Below, in pieces: positions 12,001-23,449 of a DNA stretch of 64,000 nt. This DNA is from Ailurus styani (taxonomy: Eukaryota > Chordata > Mammalia > Carnivora > Ailuridae): positions 2,546,934 through 2,610,933 of the forward strand of contig LNAC01000232.1 of the NCBI GenBank assembly GCA_002007465.1, given 5' to 3'. Within the stretch, counting starts at the first letter, position 1. Each line of letters starts with the position of its first letter. The notes under the pieces are model-generated. The model saw only the letters and a program-made list of their open reading frames with translations, was not told where the DNA came from and made no database searches. The position numbers and the translations under genes are program-made.

Positions 12001-15000
12001 CAACAGAGATGTCTTTGACACTAGGCTTCCTCCTGTCCTGAGGACTATTTTCTCAGAAACTGTGTCCTCACCACCACCCCCATCCCCTGAGAGCTGCTAC
12101 TAGATGCCATCAGGAGCCCAGTTAGCCTACTGCCCCATTTGGTCAAGAGACAATCTGTCCAGACCATCCTTCAGCCCCTTGGTGACAGGGCTGAAACTAA
12201 GCTGAACCAAGAGAGAGGAGAGGCCAGGCTTCAGCACCTATTTCTTAGAACCGAAATCATCCTTCATCTCAGTGTCCCCATTTCCACCCTGACTCTGCCC
12301 TTCTCCCTGCTGACTCAGGGGCCCAGTCAGACAGCGAACTACCATCCTACCATCAGAATGATGTGAGCCTGGACCGAGGATACACTTCTGATTCAGAAGT
12401 CTACGCTGACCATTGCAGGCCTGGCAAGATCCACCGATCAGCCACAGACGCTGATGTGGTAAACAGCGGCTGGTTAGTGGTAAGTGAGCATACAGGCAGT
12501 GGGTGAGTCTTCCCTCCTTGGCCTGTGGGAAAGATTCCTGGTCCTCTGAGAGGGCATCTGAGGGAAGATCAGGCTCAAGCCTGGGTTCCTAGCAACTCTG
12601 TGTACTTTACAGGTGGGGAAGGATGACATCGATAACTCCAAGCCAGGTCCTGGTCCCAGCCGACTAGGCCCTTCACCCCTGGTCAATCAGTACAGCCTAA
12701 CAGTGGGGCTGGACCTCGGGCCACACGACACTAAGTCCCTGCTTAAATGTGTAGAATCTCTGTCCTTCATCGTGCGTGATGCTGCCCACATTACACCTGA
12801 CAACTTTGAGCTCTGCGTCAAGACTCTCCGCATCTTTGTGGAGGCCAGTCTGAATGGCGGTGGGTTACCCAATGAAGGGGCAGCTGGGGAGTAGCCACGT
12901 GACTATATGGGGGAAAGGGAGGAAAAGGTAGACCATCTGTGTCCATGGATATAGAAATGTGACCTGGGTCTGGCTCTGCTCAGGGTGCAAGTCCCAGGAG
13001 AAACGTGGCAAGAGTCACAAGTATGATAGCAAGGGAAACCGCTTCAAGAAGAAATCCAAGGAAGGCTCAGTGCTTCGGCGGCCTCGAACCTCCAGCCAAC
13101 ATGCCACTCGGGGTGGGCACAGTGACGATGATGAGGATGAAGGTGTGCCTGCCAGCTACCACACGGTGTCTTTACAGGTCAGTCAGGACGTAAGTATGGC
13201 ATCCTTTACTTCCTCTCCTCTCCCTGCCCCTGACATTGGGATCGTGGGGAGGGCCAGGGACCGCCAGGGCTGAGAGGAAGGGCCTACGTTTTCCAACCCA
13301 GGCCTTCGGCCACCACTTCCACAGTGTTCACCTATCCAAAACCACTGTGCATCTCTGCTTAATATTCCAGGTTAATGTTTTGAATAAGTAATATATGCAT
13401 GTGGTACAAAGTTCAGAAGTACAAAAGGGTAAACAGATAAAAGTAAGTTCTATTCCATTCCTGCCCCCAGCTGCTAAGTTCCCCTCCCCAGAGGTAGGCA
13501 CTGCCACCAGTTTCTTGTCCATCCTTCCAGAATTATTCTTTGTTTATTCAAGGCGCATAAAATTTATTTTATGGGCAGACTTTATATCACTAAGTAGATG
13601 GAGAACTAATTGCCTTAAATAGCATAACCTTAGAAAAATGATGAAAACAAAATATTATTGAAGTTGACCGGACACTATTGCCCACCAAAGCCTTGAGCCT
13701 GAGGTTTGCTTTCTGGTTTTAAAATGAAATTAGCAAGATGAGGCTGTATCTGTCATCAGAAGGTATGAGAGAGAATTGAAAAGAAAGTACCTTTTTCACA
13801 ATGTAACTCATTGTTATTAAACACTCATTCCACACACTCCTTACATCTCCTCCACTAGGAGTAATACCCAACTTTGGGAAACACTGGTTGGCAGGGGGCA
13901 ATCAGCTCATGAAGTCGAGGAGAAAAGAAGGGTGAAGGGTGGAATGGAGTATGACTGAAGCTAGGGGCTTCTTTGAGGACTCAGTCAGGGACATTGTTGA
14001 GAGGGACATCACCCAGACCTTACCCCAACTCATATCCTGCCCCTCCTGTGACCAGTTGTTAGACCTGATGCACACCCTGCACACTCGAGCGGCCTCCATC
14101 TACAGCTCTTGGGCGGAGGAGCAGCGCCACCTAGAGACAGGTGGCCGGAAGATCGAAGCGGATTCACGCACCCTCTGGGCCCACTGCTGGTGCCCATTAC
14201 TACAGGGTAAACCTCAGGGGAGCAGGCAGGGCAGGGGCAGAGGTGGAGCTGGAACTTGGGAAGTACCAGGATCAGGATTCCTGAAGGATCCTGAGCCTCT
14301 TCTCACTCTCAGGCATCGCCTGCCTGTGCTGTGATGCCCGGCGCCAGGTGCGGATGCAGGCACTGACCTATCTGCAGCGAGCCCTACTCGTACATGATCT
14401 GCAAAAGCTAGATGCCCTGGAGTGGGAGTCCTGTTTTAACAAGGTGGGACTTCCCTCTCGTCTTAAAGCTCATATTCTTTTTTTTTTTTTTTTTTTAAGA
14501 TTTTATTTATTTATTTGACAGAGAGACACAGTGAGAGAGGGAGCACCAGCAGGGGGAGTGGGAGAGGGAGAAGCAGGCTTCCCACAAAGCAGGGAGCCCG
14601 ATGTGGGGCTTGATCCCAGAACTCTGGGATCATGACCTGAGCCGAAGGCAGATGCTTAACAACTGAGCCACCCAGGCATCCCTAAAGCTCATATCCTTAA
14701 GACAGGGAGAACTGGGCAGCCTGAAGAGCCCCTACTGTCAGTCCTCAGTCTGCATCCTACCTTTCCTTCTGCTCTGTGCTTATCCGTCCCAGCCCCTGGA
14801 TTCCTTGGAGTAAAGCTGAAACTGACCTGTTAGGGACACATTGGCTTTTTACCCTCTAGGTGCTGTTTCCTCTACTGACCAAGCTCTTAGAGAATATCAG
14901 CCCTGCAGATGTGGGCGGGATGGAAGAGACTCGAATGAGGGCTTCCACACTGCTGTCTAAGGTACCGCTCACCGCCCTCACCTACCCACTCCCCCCACAC

Positions 15001-16692
15001 ATGCCTTTCTGTGAGGAGGAAAGCCAGGGCTTCTGCTAGGTCTTAGAGATGCAGTGTGGGTGCTCGGAACCCCCAGCTCTGGAGACTCATCAGGGCCCAG
15101 GGACCTGGGAGGATACCAGAATTCAGAGGAATCTCTGATTTTGGATTCCCATCCAAGACAGGGCAGGCTTGCCTCCCCGCCTTACAGAGGGGTGCACATA
15201 GCTCTGACCCTTCACTAAAAGGGGCTGGCGGGCCTTAGGTCTTCCTGCAGCACCTGTCTCCACTGCTGTCACTCTCTACCTTTGCGGCCCTCTGGCTAAC
15301 CATTCTGGACTTCATGGACAAGTATATGCACGCAGGCTCCAGTGACTTACTGGTATGTTCTACCTCAGCCCAACCCCCACTGCTTCCTCTCCCACTTGCT
15401 GGGAAGACATGCTGTTTTCCCCTTGGCAGCTGCCTCCCCCTTACCATATCCCCCCCAATGCCCTCTTTCCTATTTACATGGTCCCACTGCCACCAACAGT
15501 CAGAGGCCATCCCTGAATCTCTGAAGAACATGCTTCTGGTGATGGACACAGCAGAGATTTTCCACAATGCAGATGCCCGAGGAGGCAGCCCCTCGGCCCT
15601 CTGGGAGATCACCTGGGAGCGCATTGACTGTTTTCTGCCCCACCTACGAGATGAGCTCTTCAAGCAAACTGTCATCCAGGGTAGGGTGCTTAGTTCAGCT
15701 TTTGTCTCAAGTCAGTGGGAAGACTGGTGGGTAGCCAGGGCTATGCTTGAAAGAAAACACTAAGAGCTGCCTTCTGATGTTCTGCCTTCCCCAGACCCCA
15801 TTCCTATGGAGCCACATGCCCAAAAACCTCTGGCCTCAGCCCACGTGACTCCTGCTGCTGGGGACACAAGGACACCTGGCCATCCACCCCCCCCAGAGAT
15901 GCCTTCTGAGCTGGGGGCCTGTGGTGAGTCCTTTTGAGCTAGCCTTCTGTGTGTTGAGCAGGAAGTAGGAAGCCTAAGACAAGGCCCAGGGTAGTTTGGG
16001 ATTACTGCTGAGCATGGGCTGTGAGCCGGGGGAAGGAGGGAAGCAGAGTATTTTGGTTGCCTACTCTTCCTGTGGGAAATGGCTGGAAAGTAAGCGATAA
16101 TGAGCTACCTGCTTGAGATTTTCAGGCTTGGAAGGAGAAGGCTGGATCACGAACTTGGAATAAATATGCAGAGTTTTCCCTTTGGGGATTCTAGTAAAGA
16201 TCAGATCAGAACTTAGCTGACTGGAGGTACAACAAAGGAGGTAGAAGGTAGATAAAGGATAGCTGGATATTTGAATGAGTTTCAAGGGGAGGTTCCCAAC
16301 TACTTAGCCTGATAGGGGTCATTATATTCACAGGAATGGGAAGAAGCAGAGGTTAGGTAAACCAGCTGGGGAACGTGAAGGAGTCTGACCAGCCCCTTGC
16401 TCTCCCTGTAGACTTTGAGAAGCCCGAGAGCCCTCGACCTGCCAACAGCAACTCCCCTGGATCATCAGTGGCGTCTAGCCCCAGCAGACTGAGCCCTACT
16501 CCAGATGGGCCTCCTCCCCTGGCTCAGCCCCCACTGATCCTGCAGCCCTTGGCCTCCCCGCTGCAGGTGGGCGTACCACCCATGACTCTGCCCATCATCC
16601 TCAACCCTGCTCTCATTGAGGCCACCTCACCAGTGCCCCTCCTGGCCACACCCCGCCCCACAGACCCCATGCCCACCTCCGAGGTCAACTAA
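1..16692 (+). CDS. GBF1: GBF1, Golgi brefeldin A-resistant guanine nucleotide exchange factor 1 (3' 26 exons; 5' end outside the window)
   Basis: Large ARF-GEF that loads ARF1 with GTP at the cis-Golgi and ER-Golgi intermediate compartment to recruit COPI. Exons seen: 1-155, 1038-1178, 1530-1618, 3167-3369, 3840-3963, 4248-4373, 4642-4724, 5394-5630, 5918-6011, 6380-6556, 6882-6946, 7030-7153, 7365-7436, 7580-7674, 7927-8080, 11579-11804, 12319-12479, 12613-12859, 12984-13189, 14056-14206, 14313-14443, 14860-14961, 15239-15352, 15500-15680, 15795-15923, 16412-16692 (stop TAA). They join in phase to 1288 codons, so about the last 70% of the usual ~1859 aa. The translation gives the end of the HUS-Sec7 linker, the Sec7 domain (exons 3167 to about 5420, with the catalytic PGEAP glutamate at 3913-3915), the HDS regions and the proline-rich tail ending PTSEVN. 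The DCB and most of the HUS domain are upstream of base 1. The junction at 155/1038 is the least certain. Leucine replaces human Met832 (see findings). Confidence 0.97.
402..605 (+). mobile_element. CAN-SINE, sense, in GBF1 intron
   Basis: It has the tRNA-like head GGGTGACTCAGTTGGTTAAG, a CT-rich middle and an AAATAAATAAAATC tail. The near-matching flanks ATTAAAGTATAGTTAA (384-399) and ATTAAAGCACAGTTAA (606-621) look like a diverged target-site duplication. Confidence 0.9.
2210..2594 (+). mobile_element. Nested pair of CAN-SINEs in GBF1 intron
   Basis: An outer SINE starts at 2210 and is interrupted at about 2248 by a second complete SINE that ends in an A-run near 2453. The outer element then resumes with GCATCTGCCTTCAGCTCAGG. 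The outer insertion is flanked by a perfect 16-base target-site duplication, AAACTGGAGAGAAGAG, at 2194-2209 and 2595-2610. Confidence 0.92.
2728..2963 (-). mobile_element. Two old CAN-SINE fragments in antisense, head to tail
   Basis: Two short diverged copies (about 2728-2826 and 2843-2963) each show TATGCCCAATATGGGGCTTG-like and ATGCTCTACTGAGCCAG-like blocks. These are the complement of the tRNA-derived head. Their divergence suggests older insertions than the neighbouring nested pair. Confidence 0.7.
3167..5420 (+). other. GBF1: GBF1 Sec7 catalytic domain, exon block
   Basis: Five exons encode the Sec7 fold, from [10 protein letters not shown] at 3167 to about MPEEQTG at 5410. The glutamic finger is the GAG at 3913-3915 in the motif RLPGEAP; it displaces Mg2+/GDP from ARF in this family. 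The hydrophobic groove motif [13 protein letters not shown] is at 4296-4334. CTG at 4311-4313 gives Leu where human GBF1 has Met832. The alanine after the glutamate (human Ala795, the other mapped brefeldin-sensitivity position) is conserved. Confidence 0.9.
9390..9557 (-). mobile_element. CAN-SINE, antisense, inserted in the L1
   Basis: It begins with a T-run and AAGATTTATTTATTTTGAGAG and ends GCCACCTAGGCGCCCC. The flanking repeats TCAAAATGAATCATAGAT on both sides (about 9372-9389 and 9558-9575) are a clear target-site duplication. Confidence 0.93.
9759..9980 (+). mobile_element. CAN-SINE, sense, inserted in the L1
   Basis: Head GGGGCACATGGGTGGCTCAG and an A-tail at about 9967-9980. The flanks AAGAACTTACACTCT and AAGCAACTTATATTCT resemble a diverged target-site duplication. 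Confidence 0.9.
11138..11448. mobile_element. Inverted pair of CAN-SINEs (antisense then sense)
   Basis: 11138-11307 is an antisense SINE opening with a T-run. It abuts a sense SINE 3' part from about 11308 (TCGGCTCCTGGGACTGAATC) to the A-tail at 11437-11448. The two arms are partly complementary. Confidence 0.8.
14480..14682 (-). mobile_element. CAN-SINE, antisense, in GBF1 intron
   Basis: T-run, AAGATTTTATTTATTTATTTGACAG and a terminal GCCACCCAGGCATCCC. The target-site duplication AAAGCTCATATTCTT / AAAGCTCATATCCTT flanks it, with one mismatch. Confidence 0.94.
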
Positions 16693-17237
16693 AGCAAGCC
16701 CCTCAGAGATCAGGACCAGTCCTTCCTACCAGACTGTTCTCAGCCACCCTTCCAGCTGTCCCCAGGGCGCAAACTTTTCAGGCCCAGCCTGAGCTGCTGT
16801 CGCTGCTACTTGGATGGGAACCTGAAAAAGGAAAGTTCTGTAGCCCCTCCTAGGACCCACAATCAGGCTAGGGGACCTTCTTCCTCAGCTCTCCATTCCT
16901 GGGGGTCTAACCCGAGAATACATTCAGGTATCATGTGCAACCTGGCAGCCCTGGGAAGGCATCTCTGTGCCAACCCTGTAGTGCCCGTCTTCATGCCCTT
17001 CCCGCCCGAGGTCAGGCATTGAGAGCCAAGCCAACCTCTCTGCACTTTGTGTCCCTCTCCCATTTCCACTCCCATCAGCGTTGGGCCACTTCCTCCAGTT
17101 CTTCCTCTTTTATTAATTAGACAGTTTGGAAAGTTGAAAGGCACCAGGGAGGGTTGGCAGTGGGGCTGGACAGGGGGACTACCTACAGGAACATGTACAT
17201 ATGGAAAAACAGGACAAAAATTGACTTTTTATGATGT

Positions 17238-17243
17238 AATAAA
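17238..17243 (+). terminator. GBF1: GBF1 poly(A) signal AATAAA
   Basis: This is the first canonical AATAAA after the GBF1 stop, at the end of a ~550-base 3' UTR (16693 to about 17260). A T/G-rich stretch follows. Confidence 0.75.
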
Positions 17244-19162
17244 TGTCTTAGTACCAACGTCATTGCCTTACCTTCTGGTTTCCTTCTTGAGCTTATGGGC
17301 ACCATGTTTTTGGGATACCCAGGGCTTGGCCCTTGCATGAACAGAAGTGAGGCTGAGCCTGCCAACAGTCTGGCCCATGTTGCTGGCAGGCCAGCGGCCA
17401 GCCAGACGCCAGTCAGGATTCCTTCACCTGTGCTGCTGCCCTACCACCAGCAGCAGCACCGTGGCAGTGCGCTCTTGTCACGAGGGATGTGCCAAGGGCT
17501 TGGGTATTGTCCTCTCCCCTAACTGCTCCAGATTTGACACCTGAGACAGTCTAAACTGGGGCCAAAGCCAAAGGGAAGGTGAACCAGAGTGGAGCTGTAA
17601 TTTCTCAGAAGTCTTCCCTCAGATGTGCCCCACGGTCCAGGAGCACAAAGGGGAGCCTGTGGAGCTTAGGAAGGCCGTCTTGCCCACAGCTGTGATTGTG
17701 TGTTTCTGGACACAGGGCATTTGGGCCCCAGACTGAGGAGGGATGATTTAGTCCTGCACTGGTCTCCACGCATCTCACTTACGGAAGCGTGATTGGGGAA
17801 CCTTGCCCATCTGTCCCCTTTGTGTCAGGGTAAGACAAGTGGGAGAGCGTGTAGGGCAGGCAGCGTGGCTTTTTGCAGGCCGAGGCACTGTGGGTGGGAG
17901 GCAGGGTGCTCTTTGTGAAGCATTCCCGAGTGAAGCATCTACATGTCTTGGTGTCCTCCTCCGCAGTGGTCACCTCCCTCTCTAGGGGGAGGCCAGGGAG
18001 TGGCACTGCCTGTTGTGCTCCCAGCGTTGGGGGCACTCACCCTCTGTCTGGGCCCAGCTTGCTCTATGATCCATCAGGAGCTCGGACTTCCCTTTGCTCA
18101 GCACAACCACCTGGATGTTGCTGGGAGTCCAGACCTCAGGAAATGCCTTCCCCAAGTGTAGGAAAGAGTTCCTTGGAAATGGTAAACAGGCTTGTGTGGA
18201 AAAATACTGGCATGGGACCTCCTACACTAGTTTTTCCCTCTTCCTTTACTTCTACCCAGGTAGTCCAGACCATGCCTGGTTTCCACCCTAACCAGAAGCC
18301 TTGCCTGACCCCGTGCCTAGGAAAATTAGGAGTCTGGCTGCACTCCTGATCTGTACTTCGATGTGTGAGTGAGTGCTGAGAGGCCTAGGTCTTCAGTCAG
18401 GTAGACACTAGGGCTGTTGGCTTCAGCTGAGATGTCTCTGTTCTCCCATCCGAGCTCCACAAGCGTGGCTTTTAGAAGCTTCCCTGAGTTTCCCTGTGGG
18501 GAAAATAATGTTGGCTACTGCAAAGGAATTTGAAGGTCATCCTGTGAACAAAAGAATATGACAAGTCTGTGCCACTCGGTGTGCAAATACTGGAAAGAAG
18601 CTGGAATGGTTGCAAACAGACCCTCTCCCCATTGGGTTGCAAAAACACACTTGTCGGAAGTCTCATTCTGTTACAGAAAGATCTGCTGAAGCATACGTGA
18701 CTTGTGTTATTGACAAATGTTATCCTTGAGAAGGCAAAGGAAGCTACAAAAGAAATTAATATTCAGGCCCCAATTCTAACCAACACAGAAGGACTTGGTA
18801 ATGTGGATGTGACAAAAAAAAAAAAAAAAAAACTTGTAGAAAACTAACAGTGTAATCCAGACGGAAATATTGGTCCTGATGATGTCTCCTATATAAGAAC
18901 TCCAGGATAGCAGATTTCAAAAAGTCCAGAGGAAAGCTAGAGACCTAAAGCCAAACGTGGAGAAGAGACATTGTTGGAACACCATATGTGTCAACAGTAA
19001 GTGCACTGCTCACACAACTGTAGAGGTGTTTACTCCTACGGGTGAGAGGCCAAGTCCCAGGTCTGCCTCTCTCTAAACCTCATGGTCTTTCCCATGATAC
19101 TTTTTCAATTCAAAAGTGGAAAACAAACATTTTCCATAGCTCTAAAGAAATAAAAGGTTGAG

Positions 19163-19327
19163 GGGCACCTGGGTGGCTCAGTCAGGTGTCTGCCTTTGGC
19201 TCAGGTCATGATCTTGGGGTCATGGGATTGAGCTCCACGTGAGGCTCTCTGCTCAGTGGGGAGTCAGCTTCTCCCTCTCCCTTTGTGATATCTCTCACTC
19301 ACTCTCAAATAAAATCTTTTTAAAAAA
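19163..19327 (+). mobile_element. CAN-SINE, sense
   Basis: It reads GAGGGGCACCTGGGTGGCTC to AAATAAAATCTTTTTAAAAA. The flanks TAAAAGGTTGAG and TAAAACGTTGAG suggest the duplication. Confidence 0.92.
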
Positions 19328-19652
19328 GTAAAACGTTGAGCCTCTGAAGGGACATGTTATTACCTAGCAAGATAAGAGTTCACTAGAAAATTGAAAGAGA
19401 TACATAACCAAGAATAAATGAATTTTCTAAGCACATAATGATATCAGGAAGAATGAATTACAGAATTAGCTACAATGGATACGTACCTCCCCCTGCCCAC
19501 CCAACCCCCAAAATGCTAAGAACAACAAAAAGTGTGGGTATTTGAACCCTCAGGTATTTACTTTTGTTCAGGGTTCACTGCTTCGAGATGAGTGGCCGTG
19601 AGTAAACAAGAACCACTTAGCCCCTGGGCTTCAGCTGAGGAAAAAGAACTTT

Positions 19653-19841
19653 ATTATTATTTTTTTATCTTTATTTTTTATTTGAGAGAGAGCGAGCCAC
19701 AAGCAGGGGGAACACCAGAAGAAGAGGGAGAAGCAGACTCCCTGCTGAGCAGAAAGCTGATGTGGGTCTTGATCCCAGGACTCTGGGATCATGACCCGAG
19801 CCAAAGGCCAACGCTTAACCAACTGAGCCAACCAGGAGCCC
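19653..19841 (-). mobile_element. CAN-SINE, antisense
   Basis: Complement of the consensus, with ATCATGACCCGAGCC and AACCAACTGAGCCAACCAGG blocks. The flanks TGAGGAAAAAGAACTTTA and TGAGAAAGAGGAACTTTA match closely. Confidence 0.92.
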
Positions 19842-20092
19842 TGAGAAAGAGGAACTTTAGTTCAAGTACCCCTCCTTGAAATATTCTTCCCTTGGCTTCT
19901 GAGACACCAGTTTTCCTTGGTTCTTTTCTACCTCACTGGCCATGCCTTTTAAATTTCCTTTGTTGGCTCCTCCTCGTTCTTCCTCTTCATAGCCTGAGAA
20001 CATCAGAACACCCCAGGGCTCAACACTTGGTCCTCAAATTCTTTCTCCACACTCAATTGCTGGGTGATGTTGTCTACTGTCAAGACTTTATT

Positions 20093-20310
20093 TTTTTATT
20101 TTTTAATTTTTTTTAAAGATTTTATTTATTTATTTGACACAGAGAGAGAGATTACAAGTAGGCAGAGAGGCAGGCAGAGAGACAAGGAGAGGAGGAAGCA
20201 GGCTCCCTGCTGAGCAGAGAGCCCGATGCGGGCCTCGATCCCAGGACGCTGAGATCATGACCTGAGCCGAAAGCAGAGGCTTTAACTCACTGAGCCACCC
20301 AGGTGCCCCT
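20093..20310 (-). mobile_element. CAN-SINE, antisense, young-looking
   Basis: Full-length antisense copy with GAGATTACAAGTAGGCAGAG and the terminal CACTGAGCCACCCAGGTGCC. The flanks GTCAAGACTTTA (20080-20091 and 20311-20322) are identical. Confidence 0.94.
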
Positions 20311-20724
20311 GTCAAGACTTTAAATACCATCCACTTTTTGTCCAACTACCTCTCATCATCTCCACTTGCATGCCTCATAGGCTCTCAAATATAACAAACT
20401 TAAAGGAAAAATTGCTGATTTCCCCTCCTACAAATCTGCTCCTTCCCCACTGTGCCCCATGTCACTAAAGGACTTCATTCTTCCAGGTTCTCATGCCAAA
20501 CCTGCCCCAGCCCCTTTTCATATTCTACATCCGGTTCCTCAACAAGTCTTGTCACTTTTATCATTAAAATCTGTCTGGAATGTGACTACTTCTCATTATC
20601 CTCACTCACTATCACCCAAGTCTAAGCCACCATCTGTTGGACCACTGGTCTCCCTCCTTCATTTCAGTCATATACTCTCTCTACTCTCCACACAGTGAAG
20701 TGTATCTTTTTAACACATGTCGTA

Positions 20725-21095
20725 TCAAGACACTTGGATGGCTCGGTTGGGTGCCTGACTCTTGTTTTCAGCTCAGGTAATGATCTCGGTGTCATGGGAT
20801 CAGGCCCCTCATGGGGCTCCATGCCCAGTGCAGAATCTACTCATCCCTCTCCCTCTGTTCTCCCTCTGCTTTCTCTCTCTCAAATAAATAAATTAAATCT
20901 AAAAAAACAAATGTCAGGGCGCCTGGGTGGCTCAGTGGGTTAAAGCCTCTGCCTTCGGCTCAGGTCATGATCTCAGGGTCCTGGGATCAAGGCCCGCATC
21001 GGGCTCCCTGCTCAGCGGGGAGCCTGCTTCCTCCTCTCTCTGCCTGCCTCTCTGCCTACTTGTGATCTCGCTCTCTGTCAAGTAAAAAAAAAAAA
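20725..21095 (+). mobile_element. Two tandem sense CAN-SINEs sharing a junction repeat
   Basis: The first copy (about 20725-20915) ends AAATCTAAAAAAACAAATGTC. The second and younger copy (20918-21095, GGGCGCCTGGGTGGCTCAGT) is followed by the same AAATCTAAAAAAACAAATGTC string. The second therefore inserted at the tail of the first and duplicated it. Confidence 0.93.
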
Positions 21096-21151
21096 AATCT
21101 AAAAAAACAAATGTCATCTCCTTTTCACTCCACTGCTCAAAACCCTCCAAA

Positions 21152-21332
21152 GCCTTTTTTTTTTTTGAAAGTTTTTATGTATTTATTTATTTGACAGAGC
21201 AGCAGAGGGAGAGGGAGAAGCAGATTCCCTGCTGAGCAGGCAGCCAGACGTGGAGCTTGATCCCTGGACCCCAGGATCATGACCTGAGCCAAAGGCAGGT
21301 GCCCAACCTACTGAGCCCCCCAGCACCCTCCT
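21152..21332 (-). mobile_element. CAN-SINE, antisense
   Basis: T-run, then TATTTATTTATTTGACAGAG and a terminal ACTGAGCCCCCCAGCACC. The flanks CTCCAAAGCCTTT and CTCCAAAGGCTTT support a target-site duplication. It sits inside antisense L2-like DNA. Confidence 0.9.
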
Positions 21333-21955
21333 CCAAAGGCTTTACATCTCATTCAGAAGAGTCCAAAGTTCTAATTTTGTCCCAACTACCTAAGCTTCCT
21401 GCTCTTCCTCAAATATACCAAACATACTCATATTGAAACTTTTACACTGCCAATCCCTCCTCCTGGAATGTGTTTCCCTCAGACATCCACATCACTCCCT
21501 CCCTCACTTTTTTCAAGTCACTGTTCAAATGTTACCTCATCAGAGAAGGCCTTCTCCCTCCACTACTACAAAGAAAAACCTTGTTATACCTCCTTGCCTA
21601 CTTAATTTTTCTGCTAACACTTATCACCAACTGACCATCCATTTGATTTGTATCTCTAAGCGAAGACATTGTGTTCTAGAGTAGGCCCTCACTATTGGTG
21701 AATGAATGGAGTGAATTTATGGTGCCTTCTTTGGGCCAAGTGTAGTGCTAGGGTTAGATACGGGAACAGATAACATTAGGCTGGAAATTAGTGGAATAAG
21801 CAATGAAGACATTTCTTAATCCCAGATAGAGGAGGCTATAGCAACTGACAATAAACTACTTTAAATCAGTTAAAATCTCCAGGCCAAATGTTGGGAACTG
21901 TTGGAGCTGACTGATGGTTACATGGGGGTTCATCATACTATTCTGTGTTTGAAAT

Positions 21956-22135
21956 TTTTTAAAGGATTTTTTAATTTGTTTATTTATTTGAGAGAGAGCA
22001 CAAATGGGGAGACGGGGAGAGGGAGAAGCAGACTCCCCACTGAGCAGGGAGCCCAGCGCAGGACTCGATCCCAGGACCCCTGGACAACGAACTGAGCCAA
22101 GGCAGACACTTAACCGACTGAGCTACACAGGCACC
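21956..22135 (-). mobile_element. CAN-SINE, antisense
   Basis: TTTGTTTATTTATTTGAGAG to CCGACTGAGCTACACAGGCA, the complement of the tRNA-derived head. The flanks TGTTTGAAATTTTTTA / TGTTTGACATTTTCTA are similar. Confidence 0.9.
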
Positions 22136-22191
22136 CTATGTTTGACATTTTCTATAATAGATTTTTTTCTTCTTTAAAAATCTTCAGATAG

Positions 22192-22373
22192 GAGGGCCTA
22201 GGTGGCTCAGTTGGTTAAGCTGCTGCCTTCAGCTCGGGTCATGATCCCGGGGTCCTGGGATCAAGCCCCACATCAGGCTCCAGCTGAACTGGGAGCCTGC
22301 TTCTCCCTCTCCCTCTGTCTATTTGTGCACTCTCTGTATCTCTCTGTCAAATAAATAAATAAATCTTTAAAAA
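22192..22373 (+). mobile_element. CAN-SINE, sense
   Basis: Head GGGCCTAGGTGGCTCAGTTG and tail AAATAAATAAATAAATC. The flanks AAAATCTTCAGATA occur on both sides. Confidence 0.93.
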
Positions 22374-22756
22374 AAATCTTCAGATAAATTACAGCTCAGA
22401 ATCTTATATCTAAAAATAGCTCAGCCTCTAGGGGCTCTTTTAGAGGCAGTTGTGGAGACTGGAAGAATTCATGCCAATTCCAGCGGTAGTTTATGAGCAC
22501 TTTGAAAGGACAGTTTTAATCATTGGCAATCAGCACAGGCTCACTAAGTTGGAGTATACCAAACTAACCTCATTTCGTTTTAATTTAAGGGTTAAGGATC
22601 TGATTTACCAGGGGAATGTAGTAGACAATATCCCTGGATTTCAGCAAAATTTTTGGTGGTATCTTACGATATTCACTTGAGAGGCTCACAGTGGAATGGA
22701 AAGGCCTGCTTTTTATACAGAACTATGCAGGCCTGAAATTCCATTATTAAGATCAG

Positions 22757-22997
22757 GGGTGGAGGTCTCTGGGTGGCTCAGTGGGTTGAGCGTCTACCTT
22801 TGACTCAGGTCATGATCCTGGGGTCCTGGAATCAGCTCTGCAGCATCCCTCTCCCTGCTCAGTGGGGGAGTCTGTTTGTCCCTCTCCCTCTGACTCTCCC
22901 CCTTGCTCATGGTCTCACTCACCCTCTCTCTTTCAAAGGAATAAATTAAAAATCTAAAAAAAAAAAAAAGAAAAAAAGAAAAAGAAGAAGAAGAAAG
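22757..22997 (+). mobile_element. CAN-SINE, sense, with an expanded purine tail
   Basis: CTCTGGGTGGCTCAGTGGGT head and a CT-rich middle. The A-tail has decayed into an A/G repeat (AAGAAGAAGAAG) at about 22958-22997. Confidence 0.9.
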
Positions 22998-23449
22998 TCA
23001 AGGGCAAGTTTCTTGGAAAAATCTGAAACAAAAGCCTGTGTGTTCTACCATGAGCCTAAGGGAGGAGGACTCCAAGAATGGAGATTGCTCTTGGCATCTC
23101 CTAAAGAGAAACTCAACCTATCACAGATCTTCAGCCTCAGAGTCAGTACTTCATGAAATTCTGTACTGATCTTGCTGCCACTGAAACTGTTCAAGCATTG
23201 TTGGGAGCTATATAAAATGCAACTTCCTACACTGGAGGAAGTTCGAATCGTTAAGGTTTTGGATGCATTTTCAATTCTAATGTTCTACATCTCTGTGATG
23301 GATGAGCAAGACCTGACTCTGTCCGATGAACACCTCTTTTACCTTCCCTGGCGCAGAGCTCCGGAGCTTAGGTCTGGAAGTCTGACCCCCTGTGACCCTG
23401 CCATTTATAGAATAAGTTTCAGGTTCAGGTGGTCTCTTCCATGCGAGGC

